Assembly (NCBI GenBank): GCA_028865845.1
Contig: JAGWJK010000348.1
Coordinates: 1 to 5,683, forward strand
Reading direction: 5' to 3'
Origin: Rhizobiaceae bacterium
Lineage (GTDB): Bacteria > Pseudomonadota > Alphaproteobacteria > Rhizobiales > Rhizobiaceae
Length of the DNA stretch: 5,683 nt
Part shown: positions 1 through 5,256 of the stretch, piece by piece
Position numbering within the stretch: position 1 is the stretch's first letter
Layout: every line of letters begins with the position of its first letter
The notes under the pieces: model-generated
The model's database searches: none
What the model saw: the letters and a program-made list of their open reading frames with translations, nothing else
Told to the model about the DNA's origin: nothing
Made by a program: the position numbers and the translations under genes

Positions 1-457
1 CGGCGCCGGCTCGGGTGTTGCGTCGGCAGCAATCGAAGTACGTGTCCCTTCCCAACCCCGTACCGAGTGAATGGGAAAGCCTCCATCTTGATGATCGCCG
101 GTTGGTTGACGGACACAAATCCGATGCCGCAGTTGGGAATATAGGCCCAACGCCAAATTGTCCGACACGATCCGCATGGGCTCGACGCCCTCGGTTACCA
201 TCTGGTCGGCGGTGTTGATCGCCGATGCTTGCACTGTCCCGTCGATCGGGCTCGATGATTGACATCGATTGTCACCGTGTCTTCGCCTTTGGGGGTTGTT
301 GTTCAAGTTCGTCGGCCTGCCGCGAAGCGTCGCCATCTTTTTCAACATTGTTGGTGACAAACGCCTGAAGGGTTTTCTCGCGATTGCTGATGGTTACATC
401 GAGGGAGGCAATTGCTTCGTCAAGCTGACCAATCATGCCGGCAGTTGTGCGCCCAAT
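1..457 (-). pseudogene. Degraded HlyD-family type I secretion membrane-fusion protein (partial)
   Basis: Conceptual translation of the minus strand gives consecutive pieces of one HlyD-type periplasmic adaptor in shifting frames. Piece A (about 436 to 272) carries the coiled-coil segment IGQLDEAIASLDVTISNRE and ends at a TGA. Piece B (about 252 to 148) has the lipoyl/barrel-sandwich motif SPIDGTVQASAINT and then PMRIVSDNLAL. Piece C (146 to about 40) has AYIPNCGIGFVSVNQPA and EAFPFTRYG, the typical beta-barrel strands. Piece D (39 to 1) has TSIAADATPEPAP and runs off the window. The frame changes three times (near 260, 147 and 40). The N-terminal half, including the membrane anchor, is not recognisable upstream of about 457. 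In this family the protein links an inner-membrane ABC exporter to a TolC-like channel; here the gene cannot make one. The family call comes from remembered motif patterns, not an alignment, and the right boundary is approximate. Confidence 0.8.
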
Positions 458-623
458 AGGAGGCGCGCAGCTAGAGCGGATTTCGTGATCGATAAATCGA
501 TTGTGATGTGATCGGAGACGATCTCATTTTATTGACGACACCTTCAGTCTCACAAGTTCGCCGGAATCGTTTTGGTCGACCGGAAAGCGCAAACAACCGA
601 CTTTTGGGCGGGGTGGAAGTGGT
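458..623. other. Intergenic stretch with no recognised gene
   Basis: No reading frame here shows a recognisable family, and none has a convincing ribosome binding site. It contains AT-rich sequence around 484-515 with two copies of GTGATCG (485-491 and 508-514) and overlapping ATCGAT palindromes. These are too short to interpret. It lies upstream of the HlyD remnant and may include unrecognisable remains of its missing 5' half. Confidence 0.4.
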
Positions 624-644
624 TGCGCTGTAGAGTACAGCGCA
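624..644. terminator. Perfect 9-bp hairpin downstream of the CMD gene
   Basis: TGCGCTGTA and TACAGCGCA form a perfect 9-bp inverted repeat with a 3-nt loop. The minus-strand CMD gene stops at 657, so the hairpin begins 12 nt downstream of that stop codon. This suits transcript termination or 3'-end protection. No T-run follows on either strand, so it is not a canonical intrinsic terminator. The symmetric dyad could also be a protein binding site. Confidence 0.45.
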
Positions 645-656
645 GTCTCGGCTTCA

Positions 657-1007
657 TCACCTTTCAGGCAGACTCGTAATGGCGTCCAGCACGCGCGCCG
701 AATAAGTCAACGCAGCGCCCGCATTGAGAGCGATAGCCACGCCAAGAGCTTCGGCGATTTCGCCTTCGGTGGCGCCGAGCTCGATCGCCGTCTTGGCGTG
801 AACCGCGATGCAGCCATCGCAGCGCGTCGTGACGGCCACGGCGAGTGCGATGATCTCATGCATTTTCGGCTCAAGCTTTCCGGTCTTGCTCCCGCTCCCC
901 TCGATCGTGTTCAGACTACGGAGCACATCCGGGCTGAGCTTGGCGAAGTTGCCGACGCGATTAATCAAGGCGTCGCGGTAGGCGTTCCAGTCCTGCATAT
1001 TATTCAT
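657..1007 (-). CDS. Carboxymuconolactone decarboxylase (CMD)/AhpD-like family protein
   Basis: A 116-residue protein that is one complete CMD domain. The core TTRCDGCIAVHAKTAIELGA gives the redox motif C63-x2-C66-x3-H70, with E51 twelve residues before the first Cys. This matches the spacing of the proton-relay Glu, Cys-Cys and His of AhpD-type alkylhydroperoxidases. Family members are small all-helical oligomers, either thiol-dependent peroxide reductases or muconolactone decarboxylases; the CxxC points to the redox branch. Start: ATG at 1007 has an AGGAGG 7 nt upstream, better placed than for the ATG three codons later. That Shine-Dalgarno runs straight on from the stop codon of the upstream SDR (TAAGGAGG), and only 12 nt separate the two genes. 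They are therefore co-transcribed and probably translationally coupled under the TetR-controlled promoter. The substrate is unknown. Confidence 0.9.
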   Translation of the reverse strand: MNNMQDWNAYRDALINRVGNFAKLSPDVLRSLNTIEGSGSKTGKLEPKMHEIIALAVAVTTRCDGCIAVHAKTAIELGATEGEIAEALGVAIALNAGAALTYSARVLDAITSLPER

Positions 1008-1019
1008 CAGATCGCCTCC

Positions 1020-1787
1020 TTACTGGCGACCAGCGGTGACGCCGCCGTCGACTGGTAGGATTGTGCCAGTGATCCAAGATGCCTGCTCAGACGCAAGGAA
1101 GAGGATCGCCTCAGCGACGTCGCGCGGCTGGCCATTGCGGCCGAGCGGATGGAATGTGTTGAACGTCGGAAGGACCTCCTTGACCTGGTCGTCGGACAGG
1201 AACGTGTTGTAGACTGGAGTTTCGACGACCGCTGGAGCTACAGCGTTGATGCGGATGTTGTAGGGCGCAAGCTCGATCGCCAGATTGCGCACCATGGCAT
1301 GAACACCTGCGTTCGCGGCGGAGTAGGCAGCCGATGGGGTGGCCCCGATCGCCTGGATTGCCCACATGGAGCCCGTCTGGACGATAGCGCCCCCCGTGTC
1401 CTTCATAGCCCTGGCGGCCGCTTGGGCGGTGAAGAATTTGCCTTTCAGAATAGTGTCCAGATACCAGTCGTAATCGGCTTCGGTAAGCTCAATGAACGGC
1501 TTCGGATTGAACACACCGGCATTGTTTACCAACACGTCGAGCTTGCCGAACGTCGACACGGCGGTCCCGATGAGGGCCGCACCAGTCTCCGGTTTGGCAA
1601 TATCACCTGCGTATACAACGATCTTCTGGCCACTCGGATCGATTTCCTTCGCAGCCGCGTGGAGCTTCTCCGCATCACGGCCATTGATCGCGACTTTCGC
1701 ACCTTCTGCAACAAACCGCGCTGCTGCTTCCTTCCCGATGCCAGAGCCGCCACCGGTGATCGCTACTACCTTGTCTTCGAAACGCAT
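1020..1787 (-). CDS. Short-chain dehydrogenase/reductase with a non-standard catalytic tetrad
   Basis: A 255-residue classical-length SDR with a Rossmann fold. It has the cofactor motif TGGGSGIG (residues 11-18), the NNAG strand motif (88-91), and a C-terminal LPVDGG loop (245-250). NGRD (35-38) after the second strand suggests NADP(H). Ser140 and Tyr155 are in the expected places. However, the helix-4 Asn of the Asn-Ser-Tyr-Lys tetrad aligns with Ile113 (DTILKGKFF), and the YxxxK lysine is Asn159 (YSAAN). Two tetrad residues are thus replaced, each explainable by one base change (ATT for AAT; AAC for AAG/AAA). Lysine normally lowers the Tyr pKa and orients the nicotinamide ribose, so ordinary carbonyl/alcohol chemistry may be weak or lost. 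The reading frame is intact. Start: AAGGAG lies 7 nt upstream. It is the first gene of the operon with CMD and diverges from tetR, with a palindromic operator directly before its ribosome binding site. Confidence 0.92.
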   Translation of the reverse strand: MRFEDKVVAITGGGSGIGKEAAARFVAEGAKVAINGRDAEKLHAAAKEIDPSGQKIVVYAGDIAKPETGAALIGTAVSTFGKLDVLVNNAGVFNPKPFIELTEADYDWYLDTILKGKFFTAQAAARAMKDTGGAIVQTGSMWAIQAIGATPSAAYSAANAGVHAMVRNLAIELAPYNIRINAVAPAVVETPVYNTFLSDDQVKEVLPTFNTFHPLGRNGQPRDVAEAILFLASEQASWITGTILPVDGGVTAGRQ

Positions 1788-1794
1788 TCAAAAT

Positions 1795-1800
1795 CTCCTT
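1795..1800 (-). promoter_or_regulatory. Ribosome binding site of the first SDR gene
   Basis: AAGGAG on the minus strand, 7 nt before the ATG at 1787. It fixes the start codon and is directly adjacent to the left operator palindrome (1802-1825). Confidence 0.75.
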
Positions 1801-1801
1801 T

Positions 1802-1825
1802 TATCTATCTAACGTTAGATAGATA
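1802..1825. promoter_or_regulatory. TetR operator 1 (24-bp perfect palindrome)
   Basis: A perfect 24-bp palindrome whose core, TCTATCTAA-CG-TTAGATAGA (1804-1823), is shared with a second site 57 bp away centre to centre. Location between a tetR gene and its divergent neighbour, the 20-bp length and the dyad symmetry fit a TetR-family dimer site. It covers the predicted transcription start of the SDR-CMD operon and abuts that gene's Shine-Dalgarno, so bound regulator should block the operon. Confidence 0.85.
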
Positions 1826-1830
1826 TTTTT

Positions 1831-1859
1831 GTATAGAAGTTGCGTTTCGAAAAGGCAAG
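1831..1859 (-). promoter_or_regulatory. Predicted promoter of the SDR-CMD operon
   Basis: On the minus strand CTTGCC (1859-1854) and CTATAC (1836-1831) are separated by exactly 17 bp. Each differs by one base from the alphaproteobacterial housekeeping consensus CTTGAC-N17-CTATAT. Transcription would start near 1823-1825, at the edge of operator 1, which fits repression by occlusion. No equally good promoter for tetR was found in the 35-bp space between the operators; it probably overlaps this one on the other strand. Confidence 0.65.
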
Positions 1860-1860
1860 C

Positions 1861-1880
1861 TCTATCTAACATTAGATAGA
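1861..1880. promoter_or_regulatory. TetR operator 2 (20-bp near-perfect palindrome)
   Basis: TCTATCTAA-CA-TTAGATAGA has the same two 9-bp arms as operator 1, with CA instead of CG at the centre. It ends one base before the AAGGA Shine-Dalgarno (1881-1885) of tetR, which suggests autorepression of the regulator gene. Confidence 0.85.
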
Positions 1881-1891
1881 AAGGATTCCCG

Positions 1892-2395
1892 ATGACAGAC
1901 ACGATCAACGCTATTCTCGATTCCGCGGAGAGGCGCATCCGCGGTGCCGGATACAGCGGTTTCAGCTTCAGGGACGTGGCGGCCGACGTCGGCGTGAAAT
2001 CTTCGTCCGTGCATTATCACTTTCCTGCCAAGGAGAAGCTCGCAGCAGCGGTGGCGCGGCGTTACACCGACCGTTTCATCCAGGCCGTGGACGCTGAGGT
2101 GGGCGGTGGCGCAGAGGTCGTCCAGGCATGGCGGGATGTCTTCAAAACGGCTTTGCTCCGCGATGGACGCATGTGTCTATGTGGAGCTCTCGCGGCAACC
2201 TCGCACGAGCTCGCCGACAAGGTCAGGGCGGAGGTGAAGAGGTTCTTCGAACTCGGGATCGAGAAACTTCAGGATGGCGGCCTTGATCGTGCGTCCGCGA
2301 TCCGGGTTCTATCTGCGCTTGAAGGGGCGATGCTCACCGCAAATATCCTTGATGATCAGTCGGTGTTCGAGAGCAGCACTGCCGTTTTCGTCTGA
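1892..2395 (+). CDS. TetR/AcrR-family transcriptional regulator
   Basis: A 167-residue protein with the TetR N-terminal DNA-binding domain: the helix-turn-helix lies at about 25-44 (FSFRDVAADVGVKSSSVHYH), followed by the usual HFPAKEKL. The C-terminal ligand domain contains MCLCGALAATSHEL (94-107) and KRFFELGIEKL, a pattern I associate with LmrA/YxaF-like regulators. It is a little shorter than the usual 190 or so residues. The C-terminus ends only about 30 bp from a broken MFS gene, so a slightly altered tail is possible. Start: ATG has AAGGA 6 nt upstream. It diverges from the SDR-CMD operon, and the two operators between them are almost certainly its sites. By family precedent it is a repressor released by a small ligand, probably the substrate or product of the SDR/CMD pair; the ligand is unknown. 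Confidence 0.93.
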   Translation: MTDTINAILDSAERRIRGAGYSGFSFRDVAADVGVKSSSVHYHFPAKEKLAAAVARRYTDRFIQAVDAEVGGGAEVVQAWRDVFKTALLRDGRMCLCGALAATSHELADKVRAEVKRFFELGIEKLQDGGLDRASAIRVLSALEGAMLTANILDDQSVFESSTAVFV

Positions 2396-2401
2396 GCTGT
2401 T

Positions 2402-2432
2402 TACGCCGCCTGCACGGGTTTGGCGGCACGTA
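2402..2432. terminator. GC-rich imperfect hairpin after tetR
   Basis: TACGCCGCC (2402-2410) can pair with GGCGG plus CGTA (2422-2432) with a 2-nt bulge and an 11-nt loop. It lies 6 nt after the tetR stop and between convergent transcripts. There is no T-run, so termination is only suggested. The left end of the MFS remnant coincides with it. Confidence 0.3.
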
Positions 2433-2603
2433 CTGACGGGGAGTGTGATGATGTCGGAATCGGGAGAGACGCCGTTCGACGTGACCTCCAACCGAGACGA
2501 CGATGGGAGCGTTAGCCCCGCCGAAAGCCTGGGCTACGATCAGGAGCCACGCGTTCCGCTTGCCGACATTCGTATTGAGCGGAGGGTTCTGTGCAACATT
2601 CAT
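2429..2603 (-). pseudogene. Truncated, frameshifted MFS transporter (N-terminal remnant)
   Basis: From the ATG at 2603 the minus strand encodes about 40 residues resembling the start of an MFS efflux transporter: KRNAWLLIVAQAFGGANAP then IVVSVGG, the typical first transmembrane helix. After GG (near 2490) the similarity continues in another frame as TSNGVSPDSDIITLPVST, matching the usual loop and start of helix 2. Residue spacing fits a 2-nt deletion. Recognisable similarity ends near 2429, and the other roughly 350 residues are absent. The ATG overlaps the amine oxidase stop codon (ATGA), so this was the last gene of the SDR-cupin-oxidase operon. The natural inference is that the operon once included an exporter for its substrate or product. 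The frame itself stays open to about 2334, running into tetR antisense, but that tail looks meaningless. The family call is from motif memory. Confidence 0.7.
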
Positions 2604-3703
2604 TTCGATACCATTGCGGAGATGATGTCGGCAACTGCCTGCTTGGCCGCCACGATGGCACCGGCGAGATATCCTGGTTCGGAAGAACTGGTTTCGCTAC
2701 CCGCCAAGAGAAGCCGGTTCTCCCATGCGCCCGCGACCCAGCGCGGACTGCCCGGCATGGGGTGGTCGCCGCCGGTCTGATCGACCGCCGTCGCCGTCAA
2801 CGGGTCCGCCGCCCAATCCTTCAGCATGGTTGCCCTTGGCTTTAATGCCCGCGGCCCGAACAGTCTTCCGAGCTGTTCGGCGCAGGCGCTCTTCAGCGCA
2901 TCCTCGCCGACGTAGGCCCGCTGGTTTGCGCCGACGCCGAGGAAGCCGAAGAGGGCCGCCTTGCCGGAATTCGACGTTGCGTCATGGATCTCGACCATCG
3001 GCCCGACCATGCTCTGGGCCGTTCCGGAAAGTCCGTCCTTCCGCCAGAACGCTTCATCGTAAACGGCAAAGAACTTTGCATGTGGGGCCATCCATGTTGG
3101 TGTGTCCCGCCAGCGTGCTGCTATCATGGCATCCTGAGGCGGCAAAAACGTCACGGTCGCCTCAAGGAGCCTCGGCGGAAGTGCCGCAATGACTCGTTCG
3201 GCGTGAAATACCTCGCCTCCGCCGCCGGTGGTTCGAAGGGAGAGTTCGATGGCATCGTCCTTCAATGTGATCGCGGTCACCTTGGTGCCGAGCCTGATCC
3301 GCTCATAAGGCAGGTGCTGGGCAAGCGCCCGAACCACTGCGCCTGTTCCATCAGCGATACGCATGGATTGCTGGTTCTCGTATGCGGGCGAGAAGCGCTG
3401 TGGACGCTCGCGCGACATCCGCTCGAAGACGACATCGCCTTTGATGTGCTGGATGAACGAGGTCAAGCCAAGTTCGCCGACCAACTCCGCCATCGCCGGC
3501 TGCATCGCGGGCCAATACCATGAAGGCCCAAGATCGAAACCATCATCGGCAGGCAGTCCGTCCTCGCCAGCCGTCAGGATTCGACCGCCGATGCGGTCGC
3601 GAGCTTCTATGACGACCACGTCTACTCCCACGGCATGTAGCGCCTGTGCTGTGTATAGGCCGGACAGTCCGGCTCCAATCACTGCGACCTTACTTCTGCT
3701 CAT
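2600..3703 (-). CDS. FAD-dependent amine oxidase family protein
   Basis: A 367-residue flavoprotein of the monoamine/polyamine oxidase superfamily. The N-terminal dinucleotide-binding motif is GAGLSGL (10-16), followed by the ribose-binding Glu33 in VIEARDRIGGR (31-41). AALPPRLL (173-180) matches the second conserved FAD-domain segment, and GSETSSSEPGYLAGAI (335-350) the C-terminal FAD motif. No signal peptide is seen, so it is probably cytoplasmic. It is shorter than typical members (430-500), and its substrate region cannot be matched to MAO, PAO or phytoene-desaturase subgroups. Such enzymes oxidise an amine or other C-H donor with O2, giving H2O2. Start: ATG at 3703 has GGAGGA 9 nt upstream and overlaps the cupin stop codon by 4 nt (ATGA). 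Its own stop overlaps the MFS remnant in the same way. The substrate is unknown. Confidence 0.9.
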   Translation of the reverse strand: MSRSKVAVIGAGLSGLYTAQALHAVGVDVVVIEARDRIGGRILTAGEDGLPADDGFDLGPSWYWPAMQPAMAELVGELGLTSFIQHIKGDVVFERMSRERPQRFSPAYENQQSMRIADGTGAVVRALAQHLPYERIRLGTKVTAITLKDDAIELSLRTTGGGGEVFHAERVIAALPPRLLEATVTFLPPQDAMIAARWRDTPTWMAPHAKFFAVYDEAFWRKDGLSGTAQSMVGPMVEIHDATSNSGKAALFGFLGVGANQRAYVGEDALKSACAEQLGRLFGPRALKPRATMLKDWAADPLTATAVDQTGGDHPMPGSPRWVAGAWENRLLLAGSETSSSEPGYLAGAIVAAKQAVADIISAMVSK

Positions 3704-4404
3704 CGGCTTTTATCCTCCGGAGCGGGCGCTTCGAACAAGCATATGTCATCATGTAAAAGTGGTGCGGATTTGTACCACACGCGGGCGCCATGAGGTCCGA
3801 CGGCTGCGCGAACGTCGTAGCCTGCGGGGAGCCGCAGCCAGCTCCACCGGGCGAGAACCTCTCCTCCCTCGCTAAAGCCACCGTTCAAAACGAGGAGTTC
3901 CAGTCCTTTCGGATTGACGACGACGACCTCGCTCCCGGCTTTCCAGTCCTCCAGCGTCACGACCGCATCCGATCCGTCGAACAGCACCCACGAATCCGCC
4001 ACTCCGGCTCGCGATGGCGCAGACGGTGTCTCGCCGGGAAGCCGGACGATCCGCTTCCGGTCACTCGCTTTGAACTGCCAAAGCTTCACGAGGATGGTGC
4101 AACCGCCATCACTCTTCGGCACATGTCCTGTTCCGGGCGGATTGCGGACATACGTGCCTGCCGGGAAGTCGCCGGTCTCGTCCTGGAATACGCCGTCGAG
4201 TACGAGAAACTCCTCGCCGCCAGGATGGGAGTGATGCGAAAAACTGCTTTTAGGGGCGTAGCGGACGAGGGAGGTCGCCCGGGCCTTTTCCTCGCCAATC
4301 CGGAACAGCATTCTACGATCGACACCCTTGGGAGGACTTGGGATCCAGTCCAGGTCCTCGGCGTGGACAAGCGTGCGGGCAGTCAGGTCTTCGTTCAAAA
4401 GCAT
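3700..4404 (-). CDS. ChrR-like double cupin protein
   Basis: A 234-residue protein with two cupin-like halves. The first (about 45-110) contains SHHSHPGGEEFLVLDGVF (56-73), then PAGTYVRNPPGTGH (81-94) and CTILVKLWQF. This closely resembles the zinc-binding C-terminal cupin of ChrR, the anti-sigma factor of the singlet-oxygen response. H58, H60, E64 and H94 form a plausible metal site. The second half (about 140-217) keeps the beta-rich pattern (ELLVLNGGF) but lacks a clear ligand set. The helical anti-sigma domain that ChrR carries at its N-terminus is absent and no sigma factor gene is nearby, so it is unlikely to be an anti-sigma factor. A metal-dependent enzyme or a sensor/protectant for an oxidised compound is more likely. 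Start: ATG at 4404 lies 1 nt after the SDR stop with GGAG 9 nt upstream, so it is translationally coupled. Confidence 0.87.
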   Translation of the reverse strand: MLLNEDLTARTLVHAEDLDWIPSPPKGVDRRMLFRIGEEKARATSLVRYAPKSSFSHHSHPGGEEFLVLDGVFQDETGDFPAGTYVRNPPGTGHVPKSDGGCTILVKLWQFKASDRKRIVRLPGETPSAPSRAGVADSWVLFDGSDAVVTLEDWKAGSEVVVVNPKGLELLVLNGGFSEGGEVLARWSWLRLPAGYDVRAAVGPHGARVWYKSAPLLHDDICLFEAPAPEDKSR

Positions 4405-4405
4405 C

Positions 4406-5152
4406 TCAGAGCTCCGATCTGCCGCCGTCGATCACCATCTCGGCGCCGAGCATGTAGCTGGAAGCGTCGCTGGCAAGAAAGAGAACGGCGGCTGCGATCT
4501 CCTCCGGTTTTCCCATCCGCCCGAGCGGCACCCGTGTGCCGATACGTTCGGCATACGCACGGAACTCCTCCTCGGTCTCGTTGTTTCCTCGATGAATGGG
4601 GGTTTGGATCGAGCCGGGGCTGACGGCGTTCACCCTGATCCGGCGATCGAGCAGCTCTGCCGACATCGTCCGCGCAAAGGATCGAACCGCTGCCTTGGAT
4701 GCGGAAAGGATAGCGCGGCCGGGCGTGCCGACCTGGTTAAGCCACGACGTGTTGAGAATGATCGATGCGCCGTCTCTAAGAAGCGGAAGCACAGCCTGCA
4801 CAGTGAAGAAGACGCCCTTCACGTTCGCATCAATGATCCTGTGGTAGGTCGCTTCTTCCGTCGTCGCAAGCGGCGTGCCGAAAGCGACACCCGCATTGGC
4901 AAACACTATATCGAGCGACCCGAAGGCCTGTTCGATCGTTGCCCTCATCTTCGCGAGGTCGGTCAAGGATGTGACGTCTGTCTGAATGCCGGTGACGTTT
5001 TCACTGAGTTCCGCGACGACGCTCGCCAGCTTTGCGGGCGAACGCCCGGTGATGGCGACGCGGGCGCCGTTGTCTGCTAACAGGCGGGCTGCGGCGAGAC
5101 CGATTCCGCTCGATCCGCCGGTCACAAGGGCATTCTTTCCTACGAGTACCAT
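4406..5152 (-). CDS. Short-chain dehydrogenase/reductase lacking the catalytic tyrosine
   Basis: A 248-residue SDR. It has the cofactor motif TGGSSGIG (11-18), ANAG (85-88) in place of NNAG, helix-4 Asn110 (DANVKG), Ser136 (NTSWLNQ), VSPG (177-180) and a C-terminal VIDGG (240-244). ITGRS (34-38) suggests NADP(H). The active-site motif reads LSASK (149-153): Lys153 is kept but the position of the catalytic Tyr is Leu149, codon CTT, two or more base changes from a Tyr codon. The surrounding AILSASKAAVRSFARTMSAE is otherwise a normal SDR helix, so misalignment is unlikely. Classical hydride-transfer chemistry needs this Tyr, so the protein may use another residue, bind cofactor without catalysis, or be inactive. 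Start: GAGGA lies 7 nt upstream. It is the first gene of the SDR-cupin-oxidase operon, divergent from lysR, and is probably its target. Confidence 0.92.
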   Translation of the reverse strand: MVLVGKNALVTGGSSGIGLAAARLLADNGARVAITGRSPAKLASVVAELSENVTGIQTDVTSLTDLAKMRATIEQAFGSLDIVFANAGVAFGTPLATTEEATYHRIIDANVKGVFFTVQAVLPLLRDGASIILNTSWLNQVGTPGRAILSASKAAVRSFARTMSAELLDRRIRVNAVSPGSIQTPIHRGNNETEEEFRAYAERIGTRVPLGRMGKPEEIAAAVLFLASDASSYMLGAEMVIDGGRSEL

Positions 5153-5169
5153 GCGTCATTCCTCAAGTT

Positions 5170-5190
5170 CAGTCGTCCGTACCTAGACTG
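5170..5190. promoter_or_regulatory. Candidate LysR-type binding dyad
   Basis: CAGTC-N11-GACTG is a 21-bp interrupted dyad in the 104-bp space between the divergent lysR and SDR genes. LysR-family regulators bind such interrupted dyads, classically T-N11-A. It lies only 18 nt before the SDR start codon, closer than a usual activation site, so it may instead overlap the lysR control region or be chance. No convincing -35/-10 pair was found for either gene. Confidence 0.3.
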
Positions 5191-5256
5191 CGGCGTTTGC
5201 ATTCACGAGGAAAAGACGCCATATCGGACAGAAAGAAAATCTTTGTCGTGGTCGAT

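Noticed and set aside
15..218. 67-codon plus-strand open frame at the left edge
   Set aside because: It is opposite the HlyD beta-barrel remnant and has no recognisable content.
269..511. 80-codon plus-strand open frame in the left region
   Set aside because: The complementary strand encodes HlyD coiled-coil and barrel segments over the same bases, which explains the open frame.
485..514. Two GTGATCG copies and ATCGAT palindromes near the HlyD remnant
   Set aside because: They are short, imperfect and common by chance in AT-containing stretches; no adjacent intact gene makes a regulatory reading testable here.
1149..1895. Long plus-strand open frame (248 codons) opposite the first SDR gene
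   Set aside because: It is antisense to a well-supported SDR, has no recognisable family and runs through both operators; this is a shadow of high-GC codon use.
2274..2780. 168-codon plus-strand frame bridging tetR and the amine oxidase
   Set aside because: It overlaps the tetR end out of frame and is antisense to the MFS remnant and the oxidase C-terminus.
3790..4623. 277-codon plus-strand open frame opposite the cupin and SDR genes
   Set aside because: It has no family motifs and is rich in Arg and Ser as expected from antisense frames; both opposite-strand genes have clear motifs and ribosome binding sites.
4328..5080. 250-codon plus-strand open frame opposite the second SDR
   Set aside because: It is antisense to an SDR with cofactor motif, VSPG and DGG signatures; no motif or ribosome binding site supports it.
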